Source: Lentisphaeria bacterium UBA1784 (GTDB taxonomy: Bacteria; Verrucomicrobiota; Lentisphaeria; Victivallales; Victivallaceae). From it: a stretch of 12,648 nucleotides of DNA. This document shows, in pieces, positions 1 through 6,777 of the stretch; within the stretch, counting starts at the first letter, position 1; each line of letters starts with the position of its first letter. The stretch spans positions 1 to 12,648 of the forward strand of contig DCGG01000120.1 of NCBI GenBank assembly GCA_002315455.1, written 5' to 3'. The translations under genes and the position numbers were made by a program. A model generated the notes under the pieces. It was not told the origin of the DNA. It did no database searches and saw only the letters and a list, made by a program, of their open reading frames with translations.

Positions 1-119
1 TCCAGTTCGGCTGGGCCACCGGCGCTCTCGCCACCACGCACCTCACCGACTACGGCCAGCCGGCCGACGAGGAGCAGGTCTGGAGCATCTGGAGCGGCAA
101 CGCCCGGGTCAAGCGCTGA
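1..119 (+). CDS. PfkB-family sugar kinase, C-terminal end (partial)
   Basis: Only the last 38 residues are in the window, read from base 3 to the TGA at 117-119; the 5' part lies outside. The stretch GALATTHLTDYGQPADEEQ followed by GNARVKR at the C-terminus resembles the last helix and tail of 2-keto-3-deoxygluconate kinase and related PfkB sugar kinases. In that family a short block of the form LKHTIPGDF is followed by an acidic helix and a terminal GRVQR-like tail. The family phosphorylates KDG or a related sugar in the cytoplasm with ATP. A perfect terminator follows 24 bases after the stop, so this is the last gene of its transcript. The exact substrate cannot be told from the tail, and assignment to another PfkB kinase is possible. 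Confidence 0.55.
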   Translation, partial: QFGWATGALATTHLTDYGQPADEEQVWSIWSGNARVKR

Positions 120-143
120 TCAGCGTTCTTCTTTGCGATCTGC

Positions 144-173
144 GGAGCGGTTCTTCGGAGCCGCTCCTTTTTT
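144..173 (+). terminator. Rho-independent terminator of the sugar kinase gene
   Basis: A 10-bp stem (GGAGCGGTTC pairing with GAGCCGCTCC, one G-U) encloses a UUCG tetraloop at 154-157 closed by C-G. It is followed directly by six T at 168-173. It lies 24 bases after the kinase stop codon. Confidence 0.93.
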
Positions 174-195
174 GTCCGTCAATCGGAATGCGGGC

Positions 196-226
196 AAAAA
201 AAATCCCCGGGGTTGAAATCCCGGGG
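196..226 (-). terminator. Rho-independent terminator of the DUF308 gene
   Basis: Read leftward, CCCCGGG (226-220) pairs with CCCGGGG (211-205) around an 8-base loop. One A and then eight T follow (complement of 203-196). It sits 20 bases past the stop of the leftward membrane-protein gene and faces the kinase terminator, so the two transcripts are insulated. Confidence 0.9.
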
Positions 227-246
227 GGCCGAAAGGCGGTGGACGT

Positions 247-801
247 TTAACGCAAACTGGAAGTGAGCCGGAATCCCTGAACGATCAACACGGTCCCGGT
301 CATCATGAGCAGCAACGCCAGACACCAGGCAATCTGCAGCAGCCCGACCCAGGGTGCGGAAATGAAAAGCCCCCCGACAAGAATCAGGATCAGACCGGAA
401 AAGACGGAACTCCACAGACGGCTTCCGCCGATGAAGAGGCTCTGCAGTCCGGCGATCAGGATCCAGATACCGATGACGATCACCCAAAGCCAGTTCACCG
501 CCAGCGGTTTGAAGACGGAGAGACATCCCACGAGCACCAGCACGAAGCCGTTGAAGACCAGCAGTTCCCGCCGCCCCTCCCCTGCCCGGAAGCCGGCGCC
601 CAACAGCAGGATGCCGTCCAGAAGCAGACCGATGCCGATGATCCGGGTGGTAATGGTAGTGGTCTCAACGGGATAGCAGAAGAGCAATCCGCTCAACAAC
701 ACCAACAGGATCCCGCGGAAGATCATGGTTTTGCCCGACGTTTTCAAAAAAGCGACCATGCCCTTGTTGAATCCCAACCCCTTGAGATAATCCTGTTCCA
801 T
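247..801 (-). CDS. HdeD/DUF308-family integral membrane protein
   Basis: The 184-residue protein is almost entirely hydrophobic after a short polar N-terminus. About six membrane helices come in three repeated pairs, with small-residue patterns such as GILLVLLSGLL, GIGLLLDGILLL and GLILILVGGL. That repeat pattern and the length (about 185-190) fit the DUF308/HdeD family, inner-membrane proteins named after the E. coli acid-resistance gene hdeD. Their biochemical role is not established. Start: ATG at 801 has a strong Shine-Dalgarno AGGAAAGGAG about 6 bases upstream. It has its own promoter at 873-901 and its own terminator, so it is monocistronic, although read-through from tatC is possible because no terminator was seen after tatC. 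The family call is from composition and repeat pattern, not from a catalytic motif. Confidence 0.8.
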   Translation of the reverse strand: MEQDYLKGLGFNKGMVAFLKTSGKTMIFRGILLVLLSGLLFCYPVETTTITTRIIGIGLLLDGILLLGAGFRAGEGRRELLVFNGFVLVLVGCLSVFKPLAVNWLWVIVIGIWILIAGLQSLFIGGSRLWSSVFSGLILILVGGLFISAPWVGLLQIAWCLALLLMMTGTVLIVQGFRLTSSLR

Positions 802-872
802 AGCAATCTCCTTTCCTGATAGCCGGAACTCTCCCGGCCCGTGATTTTCGTTTCAGCGTCTTCCGCCGCCTC

Positions 873-901
873 AATATAATCCGTTCCCGTTTCTTTTACA
901 A
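873..901 (-). promoter_or_regulatory. Sigma-70-type promoter for the DUF308 gene
   Basis: Read leftward, the -35 box is TTGTAA (901-896), followed by a 17-base spacer and the -10 box TATATT (878-873). The expected start is near 866, giving a leader of about 65 bases that ends in a strong ribosome-binding site. Confidence 0.75.
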
Positions 902-923
902 TCCCGGAAAAGGAAAAAACGGC

Positions 924-1649
924 TCATTCTTCCTCTTGTCTCCCACTCCGGAACCGGAAAATCAGAAGCGTCCCCTCGAACAGCAGATAACTCGGTACTG
1001 CAAGCAGCAACTGACTCACCACGTCCGGAGGCGTCACCAGCGCCGCAACGATCAGGATCAGCACCAGCACCACGGGACGCTTCTTTTGCATTCCTTTCAC
1101 GGAGACGACGTCCATGGCCAGCAGAGCATAGACCAACAGCGGGAACTGGAACATCAGCGCACCGGCGAGCACGATCATCAGCATCAGTCCGACGAAGTCC
1201 CCGATTCCAAGCACCGGAGAAAGTTCCGCACCGGAGAAGGTCAGCGAAAATCGCACCACGGCGGGGATCAGAAACCCGACGGAGACAGCCATTCCGGAGA
1301 GTGCGAGAACGATCGCCGCGACCACGGGCATCCGCAAAATCCGGCGTTCACGGCCGGTCAGCCCGGGGGCGATGAATCCCCAGAACCAATAGAGCGCAAA
1401 AGGAAAGGTACCGAGAAGCGCGAGAGAGACCATGCATTTGATCTGGGTGCAGAAAGGTTCCATCAGCGTAAAATAGTGCAGTTGAAACCCTGTGGGAGCC
1501 GCATAGGCAAGCAGCTTCCGGATCAGCCACGGCGAGACACACCAACCGGGGATGCACCACAGAACGAAGGCGATCAGCGTCCGCCAGAGGACCGTGCGCA
1601 ATGCCTCAAGGTGTTCCAGCACGCCGCCGGATGTATTTTCTTCCGGCAT
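924..1649 (-). CDS. tatC: Sec-independent protein translocase subunit TatC
   Basis: TatC is the substrate-receptor subunit of the twin-arginine translocase; it binds the RR signal peptide and recruits TatA to export folded proteins. The 241 residues show about six membrane helices and family hallmarks: N-terminal HLEALR (13-18), PGLTGRERR in the first cytoplasmic loop (95-103), FQFPLLVYALL (168-177) and the C-terminal TPPDVVSQLLLAVPSYLLFE (206-225). Glu101 matches the loop glutamate that contacts the twin arginines (E103 in E. coli). The other contact residue, the E of the usual HLxELR motif, is alanine here (HLEALR), though a Glu precedes it. The ATG shares one base with the tatA stop (TGATG), so translation is coupled. 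Expressed from the promoter upstream of tatA. Confidence 0.96.
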   Translation of the reverse strand: MPEENTSGGVLEHLEALRTVLWRTLIAFVLWCIPGWCVSPWLIRKLLAYAAPTGFQLHYFTLMEPFCTQIKCMVSLALLGTFPFALYWFWGFIAPGLTGRERRILRMPVVAAIVLALSGMAVSVGFLIPAVVRFSLTFSGAELSPVLGIGDFVGLMLMIVLAGALMFQFPLLVYALLAMDVVSVKGMQKKRPVVLVLILIVAALVTPPDVVSQLLLAVPSYLLFEGTLLIFRFRSGRQEEE

Positions 1650-1831
1650 CAGTTCCGGTCATCCCTGCGCTTTTCGGGGCCTTCGTCGGACGTCTGCCCC
1701 TCATTCTGCCCTTTGCGGAATTCGGAGCGGGCCTTCCCGATGGAACGGGCCAGTTCCGGCAGTTTCTTCGCGCCAAAGAGCAGGATCACTATCGCAAGGA
1801 TCAACAGGATCTGCCACAAACCGGGTCTCAT
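1649..1831 (-). CDS. tatA: Twin-arginine translocase subunit TatA/TatE
   Basis: This 60-residue protein has the TatA layout: one N-terminal membrane helix with the early polar Gln7 (LWQILLILAIVILL), the FG hinge LLFGAKKLPELA, an amphipathic helix (RSIGKARSEFRKG) and a charged, unstructured tail. Many TatA form the pore-like assembly recruited by TatC. The ATG at 1831 is preferred: GGAGG lies 6 bases upstream, while the in-frame GTG at 1834 would sit only 3 bases from it. It is first in a two-gene operon with tatC, overlapping by one base. No tatB-like gene is present here, so this may be a minimal TatAC system, unless further tat genes lie elsewhere. Confidence 0.95.
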   Translation of the reverse strand: MRPGLWQILLILAIVILLFGAKKLPELARSIGKARSEFRKGQNEGQTSDEGPEKRRDDRN

Positions 1832-1912
1832 CACACACCTCCATGCTGAACGTTTTCCGAAAATACCGGCAGAATGACCGGGAGCCGCGCCCGCTCTCTG
1901 CCGTCAGCGTAA

Positions 1913-1941
1913 AATATAATCCTTTTCTCCGTTGCCGTCAA
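1913..1941 (-). promoter_or_regulatory. Sigma-70-type promoter for tatA-tatC
   Basis: Read leftward, the -35 box is TTGACG (1941-1936), followed by exactly 17 bases and the -10 box TATATT (1918-1913). The start is expected near 1906, about 75 bases before the tatA ATG. Confidence 0.8.
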
Positions 1942-1987
1942 GAGCAAAACGGTTTCCGTTTAAGATTCTTTCCGGCAGAATGATATT

Positions 1988-2017
1988 TTCCGGCGATCTG
2001 AAAATAAATTATATATT
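1988..2017 (+). promoter_or_regulatory. Possible promoter for the GPH symporter gene
   Basis: TATATT at 2012-2017 matches the -10 form used by the other promoters of this window. Its -35 partner is poor (TTCCGG at 1988-1993, 18-base spacer), as expected for a promoter needing an activator. The predicted start near 2023 lies just before the inverted repeat at 2029-2059. Confidence 0.35.
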
Positions 2018-2028
2018 TTGATCTCCAA

Positions 2029-2059
2029 TTACATGGAAATTGTGATGGAATCCATGTAA
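2029..2059. promoter_or_regulatory. Inverted repeat, probable operator or leader hairpin of the symporter gene
   Basis: TTACATGGA at 2029-2037 is repeated in perfect inverted form as TCCATGTAA at 2051-2059, with a 13-base centre. It lies 68 bases upstream of the symporter ATG, in the otherwise empty 295-base gap after the divergent tatA gene. The size fits a dimeric repressor or activator site; as RNA it could form a 9-bp hairpin without a T-run, so it is not a terminator. Confidence 0.5.
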
Positions 2060-2126
2060 ATTATGGTCTGTCATCACAAAAGAACATATTCCATCCATAA
2101 TCACCTCGGAAAGGACGTCATTTCAA

Positions 2127-3557
2127 ATGGCACAGGAAACTGCGATCTCAGCCCCAATCCACCGCAAAGTCCCCATGAAGACCCGAATCATGTGGGGGTG
2201 CGGCGGCGCCGCCGACAACTTCATGTTCAACGTCTTCAACTACCTCTACCTCTGGGTCTACGTGGACTACTTCAAGATGAATCCTGCCCTCGCTGGCATC
2301 GCGGTGGCGATCCCCCGCTTCATCGACGCCGTCACCGATCCCATCATCGGCAACTGGTCGGATAACTTCCGCTCCAAGTGGGGACGGCGGCGTCCGCTGA
2401 TCATCGTGGGCACCATCTGCTGCGCTATCCTGCTGCCGCTCTTCTGGGTGGTTCCCTTCGTTTCCACGGCACAGAATGCATGGTACTGCAACGCGCCTTT
2501 CTTTCACCTTGTCACCATGGGATGCATCTACGCCTGCGCATACACTCTTTTCGTGGTTCCCTTCACGGCGCTGGGCTTCGAGCTGAGCGACAACTACGAC
2601 GAACGCACCCGGGTGCTCTCTTGGCGCATGTACATCGGATTGATCGCGCAGGCGGCGGTGCCTTGGGTCTATAAGTTCAGCGTCAACGAAACGCTCTTCT
2701 GCAACATCCAGCAGGGAGCGATCATCGTCACCTGCGTCATGTCGGTGCTGGTGATCATCCTCGGCTTCATGCCGGCGCTGGGATGCAAAGAGCGCCCGGA
2801 GGGTCAGCACCAGCCCAAGATCTCGCTCTTGAAGTCGGTCATCGGAGCCTTCTCCAACAAGGTGTTTCTGCGGATCTGCTGCTGCGAATTCATCGTCATC
2901 CTGATCTTCGGGATGCCCATGATGATCGGGAGTTTCGTCAGTTTGTACGTGGTCTGCCTCGGAGACCAGAGCCTCAATGCCAACATCGTGGGGATCAACG
3001 GTTCCCTCGGCAGCATAACCTGCATGGTCAGTCTGGCGATCTTCACGTTTCTCTCTCAAAAACTCAACAAACGCAGCGCCGTGATCTGCGGATTCATCTA
3101 CGCGGCGGTCTGTTACGGAACGCTCTGGTTCACGCTGGACCCCCGCTGGCCTTACGCGCAGGTCGTAAGTTACGTCTTCATCGCGCTGGCGACGCAGGGT
3201 TGCTGGCTCATGATCGACTCCATGATGTCCGACATCTGCGACGACGACGAACTCATCACCGGAATGCGCAGGGAGGGAATCTTCAGTTCCGTTCTCGGTT
3301 TCATCAAGAAATCCGCCAACGCCATGACCGCAGTCCTCGCTGGACTGATGCTGGAGTTCTCCGGGTTCAGCGTGGAGACGGCCAAGACGGTGGGACTCTC
3401 CGATGCGATATCCTTCCGGATGAAGGCCATCATGGTGCTGTGTCCTGTGATCGCGTTCCTCTTCGGGGCGATCCTGATGTACAAGTATCCCATCTCCCGG
3501 GAACGGGCGGCGCGGACCCGCCTCGAACTGGACCGCCGCCACGCCACAGGGAAGTGA
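2127..3557 (+). CDS. GPH-family (MFS_2) sugar:cation symporter
   Basis: This 476-residue inner-membrane transporter has about 12 helices. Two signatures of the glycoside-pentoside-hexuronide:cation symporters (MelB/UidB/XynB type) are clear. DAVTDPIIGNWSDNFRSKWG, then RRRP, spans residues 67-90. SDICDDDELITGMRREGIFS spans 368-387. The family imports glycosides, pentosides or hexuronides with Na+ or H+. The ATG at 2127 has a GGAAAGGA ribosome site about 11 bases upstream. The gene stands alone between a divergent tat operon and a convergent ahcY, ends in a strong terminator, and has an inverted repeat in its leader, pointing to substrate-dependent control. The sugar cannot be told from sequence, though a hexuronide would fit the kinase at the left edge. 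Confidence 0.93.
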   Translation: MAQETAISAPIHRKVPMKTRIMWGCGGAADNFMFNVFNYLYLWVYVDYFKMNPALAGIAVAIPRFIDAVTDPIIGNWSDNFRSKWGRRRPLIIVGTICCAILLPLFWVVPFVSTAQNAWYCNAPFFHLVTMGCIYACAYTLFVVPFTALGFELSDNYDERTRVLSWRMYIGLIAQAAVPWVYKFSVNETLFCNIQQGAIIVTCVMSVLVIILGFMPALGCKERPEGQHQPKISLLKSVIGAFSNKVFLRICCCEFIVILIFGMPMMIGSFVSLYVVCLGDQSLNANIVGINGSLGSITCMVSLAIFTFLSQKLNKRSAVICGFIYAAVCYGTLWFTLDPRWPYAQVVSYVFIALATQGCWLMIDSMMSDICDDDELITGMRREGIFSSVLGFIKKSANAMTAVLAGLMLEFSGFSVETAKTVGLSDAISFRMKAIMVLCPVIAFLFGAILMYKYPISRERAARTRLELDRRHATGK

Positions 3558-3580
3558 TCCAAGCAGAATACCGAGACGGC

Positions 3581-3621
3581 AAAAACGCTCTCCGATCTGC
3601 AAAAGACCGGGGAGCGTTTTT
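3581..3621. terminator. Bidirectional terminator shared by the symporter gene and ahcY
   Basis: AAAAACGCTCTCCG (3581-3594) pairs with CGGGGAGCGTTTTT (3608-3621) over 14 bp with one G-U, around a 13-base loop. The A-tract on one arm and T-tract on the other make it work in both directions, 23 bases after the rightward stop and 30 bases after the leftward ahcY stop. Confidence 0.92.
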
Positions 3622-3651
3622 CTTCGTACCCGCAGGGATGCCTGCGGAAGA

Positions 3652-5058
3652 TCAGTAGCGGTAATTTTCCGCCTTGTAGGGGCCGTCAAGTTCCACGCCG
3701 ATGTAGTCGGCCTGCTCCGGAGTGAGCCGGGTGAGTTTGGCACCGCACTTCTCCAAATGGAGCCGGGCGACCTCCTCGTCCAGCTTCTTGGGCAGGTAGT
3801 AGACCTCCGGCTTGTGCACCCGGCTGGCCAGTTCGATCTGGGCCAGCACCTGATTGGAGAAAGAACAGCTCATGACAAAGTTGGGATGTCCGGTGGCGCA
3901 TCCGAGATTGACCAGCCGGCCCTCGGCCAGCAGATAGATGCTGTGTCCGTCCGGGAAGGTGTAGCGGTGGACCGGACATTCGCTGCCCTTGATCTCCGTG
4001 ATCCTGATCCCGGGCCACGCCTTCAGTTTCGCCACCTCGATCTCATTGTCGAAGTGCCCGATATTGCAGACGATGGCCTGATCCTTCATGCGGGACATGT
4101 GTTCCGCGGTGATGATGTGGCAGTTGCCGGTGGTGGTCACATAGATGTCGCCGTACGGGAGCATATCCTCCACGGGCGCCACCTGAAATCCGGCCATGCA
4201 GGCCTGCAGAGCGCAGATGGGATCAATTTCGGAGACTGCCACCCGGGCGCGTTCGTTGCGCATGGCTTCGGCGCATCCCTTGCCGACTTCGCCGTAGCCG
4301 CAGATCACCGCCTGCTTACCGGAGATCAGCACGTCCAGCGCCCGCTTGATCCCATCGGTGAGGGAGTGGCGGCAACCGTAGACGTTGTCGAACTTGGACT
4401 TCGTGACGGAGTCGTTGACGTTGATGGCGGGGAAGAGCAGTTCGCCGTTCTTCGCCATGCGGATGAGCCGATGGACTCCCGTGGTGGTCTCCTCAGAGAC
4501 GCCCCTGACGTTGGCGGCGAAACGGTTCCATTTGCCCGGAGCCTCGGAGAGCGTGCGCTTCAGCAGGGCGAGGATCACTCCCTCCTCTTCACTGGATGGC
4601 TTGCGCTCCACGAAGGATGGATCTTTTTCCGCCTTGACGCCCCAGTGGATCAGCAAGGTGGCATCGCCGCCGTCGTCCACGATCTGATCGGGCCCGGAAC
4701 CATCCGGCCAAGTCATGGCCCGGAGGGTGCAGTCCCAGTATTCCTGTAGGGATTCGCCCTTCCATGCGAAGACCGGGATGCCGTCCTGCGCAATGGCGGC
4801 GGCGGCATGGTCCTGGGTGGAGAAGATGTTGCAGGAGCACCAGCGGACCGATGCGCCCAAATCTCGGAGGGTCTCGATCAGCACGGCGGTCTGGATGGTC
4901 ATGTGCAGACTGCCCATGATCTTCAGCCCCTTCAGCGGCTTCTGCGGGCCGTATTTGGCCCGGGTCGCCATGAGGCCGGGCATCTCCTTCTCGGCAATCT
5001 CGATCTCCTTGCGGCCGAAGTCTGCGAGAGCGATATCCTTGACCTGATAATCCATCAT
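3652..5058 (-). CDS. ahcY: Adenosylhomocysteinase (S-adenosyl-L-homocysteine hydrolase)
   Basis: AhcY reversibly splits S-adenosylhomocysteine, the by-product of SAM methyltransferases, into adenosine and homocysteine using tightly bound NAD+. The 468 residues carry the family blocks in order: LKGLKIMGSLHMTIQTAVLI (42-61), SCNIFSTQDHAAAAIA (75-90), FPAINVNDSVTKSKFDNVYG (209-228), the NAD-binding GYGEVGKGCAEAMR (254-267), SEIDPICALQA (276-286), IVCNIGHFDNEI (329-340), HPNFVMSCSFSNQVLAQIEL (391-410) and the C-terminal DGPYKAENYRY. It has the longer bacterial form, with an extra segment at about 143-185. The first ATG (5058) is 6 bases after AAAGGA. It is preceded by its own promoter and followed by a shared terminator, so it is probably monocistronic. 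Confidence 0.98.
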   Translation of the reverse strand: MMDYQVKDIALADFGRKEIEIAEKEMPGLMATRAKYGPQKPLKGLKIMGSLHMTIQTAVLIETLRDLGASVRWCSCNIFSTQDHAAAAIAQDGIPVFAWKGESLQEYWDCTLRAMTWPDGSGPDQIVDDGGDATLLIHWGVKAEKDPSFVERKPSSEEEGVILALLKRTLSEAPGKWNRFAANVRGVSEETTTGVHRLIRMAKNGELLFPAINVNDSVTKSKFDNVYGCRHSLTDGIKRALDVLISGKQAVICGYGEVGKGCAEAMRNERARVAVSEIDPICALQACMAGFQVAPVEDMLPYGDIYVTTTGNCHIITAEHMSRMKDQAIVCNIGHFDNEIEVAKLKAWPGIRITEIKGSECPVHRYTFPDGHSIYLLAEGRLVNLGCATGHPNFVMSCSFSNQVLAQIELASRVHKPEVYYLPKKLDEEVARLHLEKCGAKLTRLTPEQADYIGVELDGPYKAENYRY

Positions 5059-5101
5059 CGTTTTTCCTTTACGGTTGGTACAAAAGGTTGATCATCCACA
5101 T

Positions 5102-5130
5102 AATATTGCCTGCGCAGGGCGTTTTCGCAA
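5102..5130 (-). promoter_or_regulatory. Probable ahcY promoter
   Basis: Read leftward, TTGCGA (5130-5125) is followed by 17 bases and AATATT (5107-5102), or by 19 bases and TATTAT. The 10-base palindrome CCTGCGCAGG (5109-5118) fills the spacer and could be an operator. No SAH-riboswitch-like structure was recognised in the leader of about 45 bases. Confidence 0.45.
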
Positions 5131-5137
5131 GGGGAAA

Positions 5138-5164
5138 CTCTGATTTTTCCCTGATTTTACAGAG
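5138..5164. repeat. Helical-turn-spaced direct repeat upstream of the ahcY -35 box
   Basis: CTGATTTT occurs at 5140-5147 and again at 5151-5158, exactly 11 bases apart, framed by CTCTG (5138-5142) and CAGAG (5160-5164). It lies just upstream of the ahcY -35 box, where an activator or an RNA polymerase alpha subunit would bind. It is also the only sequence between larE and ahcY; no larE terminator was seen in this gap. Confidence 0.35.
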
Positions 5165-5182
5165 GGCAGAGCGCCTTCGGAT

Positions 5183-6013
5183 TCAGCGCAGGCCGGAATC
5201 CATACTGCCGGAGCGGAATCCTTCCAGATCCAGCGTAACGTAGCGTATTCCCAACGGCTTCAACGCAGCAAGAAGCGCTTCCCGTTTCTCCATGAGCAGA
5301 GGAAACTGTGCCGGCGGAATCTCAATCCGCGCCAGATCATCGTGAAGCCGGAGCCGGAACGCAGTCCCTTCCGGCAGGAACTCCCGCAGGATCCCCTCCC
5401 CCGCCCCCGCCAACCGGAGCCGGCCGGGCGTGAGTTGCGTTCCATAAGGGAAGCGGGTGGCAAGACAAGGCGCCGCCGGTTTAGAGGCGAACGCCCATCC
5501 ACGGCGGGCGGCAAGTTCCCGAATCTCCGTCTTGGTCAACTCCGCCTCCGCCAGCGGAGAGACGCTCTCCAGTTCCGTCAGCGCCCGCAGTCCGGGACGG
5601 TAACTGCTCAAATCATCGAAGTTCGTCCCGTCCGCGAGAACGGCCATCCCGCGGCGGAGAGCCTCCTCCCGGAACCTGGAAAAGATGTATTTCTTACAGT
5701 AATAGCAACGGTCAGGGGGATTTTCTGCCACCTCCGGCAACGCCAGAGGGTCTCCGGAAAGGATGAGATGCTCCGCTTCGGCCTGACGAGTCAGCGCCTT
5801 GGCCTCCTCCAGTTCAAAGTCCGGCTGAAACGGGGAGTGAAAAGTCAATGCCGCAAAAGGGAAATCCTGCTTTTTCCGCAGGTCAGCCAAGAGGAACAGC
5901 AAAAAAGCGCTGTCGGCTCCGCCGGAAAAAGCGAGCGCGATCCCGCCGGAAGAGAGTTCCTTCAGGCGGGAATCCAAACGCGAAACTTTCTCCTGAAGCA
6001 CCATGACGCTCAC
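5183..6013 (-). CDS. larE: LarE-family ATP-dependent sulfurtransferase (PP-loop)
   Basis: LarE adenylates and then sulfurates the nicotinic-acid-derived precursor of the nickel-pincer cofactor first found in lactate racemase. In 276 residues the protein shows the PP-loop ATP motif SGGADS (30-35), the family block NPPDRCYYCKKYIFSRF (98-114), DGTNFDDLSSYRPGLRAL (128-145) and KPAAPCLATRFPYG (178-191). Cys183 is at the sulfur-donor position known from L. plantarum LarE. Cys103 and Cys106 add the CxxC seen in LarE forms that hold a [4Fe-4S] cluster, so this may be the catalytic, non-sacrificial type. Start: GTG at 6013 overlaps the preceding stop by 4 bases (GTGA); an ATG three codons later is an alternative, and neither has a clear ribosome site. 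No larB or larC is in the window. Confidence 0.9.
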   Translation of the reverse strand: MSVMVLQEKVSRLDSRLKELSSGGIALAFSGGADSAFLLFLLADLRKKQDFPFAALTFHSPFQPDFELEEAKALTRQAEAEHLILSGDPLALPEVAENPPDRCYYCKKYIFSRFREEALRRGMAVLADGTNFDDLSSYRPGLRALTELESVSPLAEAELTKTEIRELAARRGWAFASKPAAPCLATRFPYGTQLTPGRLRLAGAGEGILREFLPEGTAFRLRLHDDLARIEIPPAQFPLLMEKREALLAALKPLGIRYVTLDLEGFRSGSMDSGLR

Positions 6014-6777
6014 TTCAGGGCGAAGGTCTGGGTCACGACCATGCGGATGATCTTGTCGATGCTACCGGTATCATAGACCCCGCCGCCGCTGCACTCTTCC
6101 GAAGCCGGACGGGTGATCTGGATCACCCCCTGCTTCGCGTTCAAAAGTACGCCGAGGCTGGCCTTGCAGGTAGCTGCAATGGCCTCCGCACGCTGAAATC
6201 CCGCCCGGGATGCAGCATCGACCAACTCCAGTTTATACTGTTCCGGCGAGGAGAGGAAGTACTCCGGGGAATCCACGGAAACATCGATATCCTGCGCAGT
6301 CAGATCATAGAGCTTCAACGCGGCCTCTGCGATATTGTACACGCGCGCGGAACGGATCCGGTAAGTACGGCGAAAGAGATAGTGACTGAATTCACTCTTG
6401 GAGATCTCCTTGCCGTTCTCCTTGATCCGGACCGTCTTCTCCTGCCGTTCATAGCAGATCGAACTCTCCACCAGTTCCCGGGCGGAGAACCCGAGACGGG
6501 TCAACTCCTTGCGCACGACTTCATCCAAACGGTTCAACTCCTTGTAGCCGGCGGCAGTGGTAGGAGCCTTGCAACTGACGAAAAATGCGAGCGTCCCGAG
6601 ATCCGAGACGACTGCTTTTTCCGCGACGCCCTTCACCGTGATGGTCTTTTCGGTCGTACGCTGGACCTTCAGTAGAAAACGGCTAAGACACCACGCCCCG
6701 GAGGCGATCCCGCCCGCCACAAGAAGCGCGGCGACGACGATGCTGACGGGGGAATAAAAACGGGGACGGCTTTTCAT
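6010..6777 (-). CDS. SIMPL (DUF541) domain membrane-anchored protein
   Basis: The 255 residues comprise one N-terminal membrane helix (about 11-35) followed by a periplasmic or extracytoplasmic SIMPL/DUF541 domain, beginning TITVKGVAEKAVVSDLG (45-61). Long helix and strand pairs run to MVVTQTFALK at the C-terminus. Family members include BP26 of Brucella and YggE of E. coli, which assemble into rings or relate to oxidative stress; the molecular role is not settled. The ATG at 6777 overlaps the stop of the upstream gene by 4 bases (ATGA), and its own stop overlaps the larE GTG by 4 bases. It is therefore the middle gene of a tightly coupled operon. Confidence 0.88.
   Translation of the reverse strand: MKSRPRFYSPVSIVVAALLVAGGIASGAWCLSRFLLKVQRTTEKTITVKGVAEKAVVSDLGTLAFFVSCKAPTTAAGYKELNRLDEVVRKELTRLGFSARELVESSICYERQEKTVRIKENGKEISKSEFSHYLFRRTYRIRSARVYNIAEAALKLYDLTAQDIDVSVDSPEYFLSSPEQYKLELVDAASRAGFQRAEAIAATCKASLGVLLNAKQGVIQITRPASEECSGGGVYDTGSIDKIIRMVVTQTFALK

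Noticed and set aside
1832..1834. GTG as tatA start
   Set aside because: Only 3 bases from GGAGG; the adjacent ATG has the better 6-base spacing.
2148..3743. Long leftward frame antisense to the symporter
   Set aside because: Mirror of the codon bias of the symporter gene; His/Asp/Arg-rich with no family features.
3757..4749. Rightward frame antisense to ahcY
   Set aside because: Shadow frame; the leftward strand encodes an unmistakable AhcY.
5059..5110. SAH riboswitch in the ahcY leader
   Set aside because: Leader is only about 45 bases after the promoter and contains no visible pseudoknot-type pairing.
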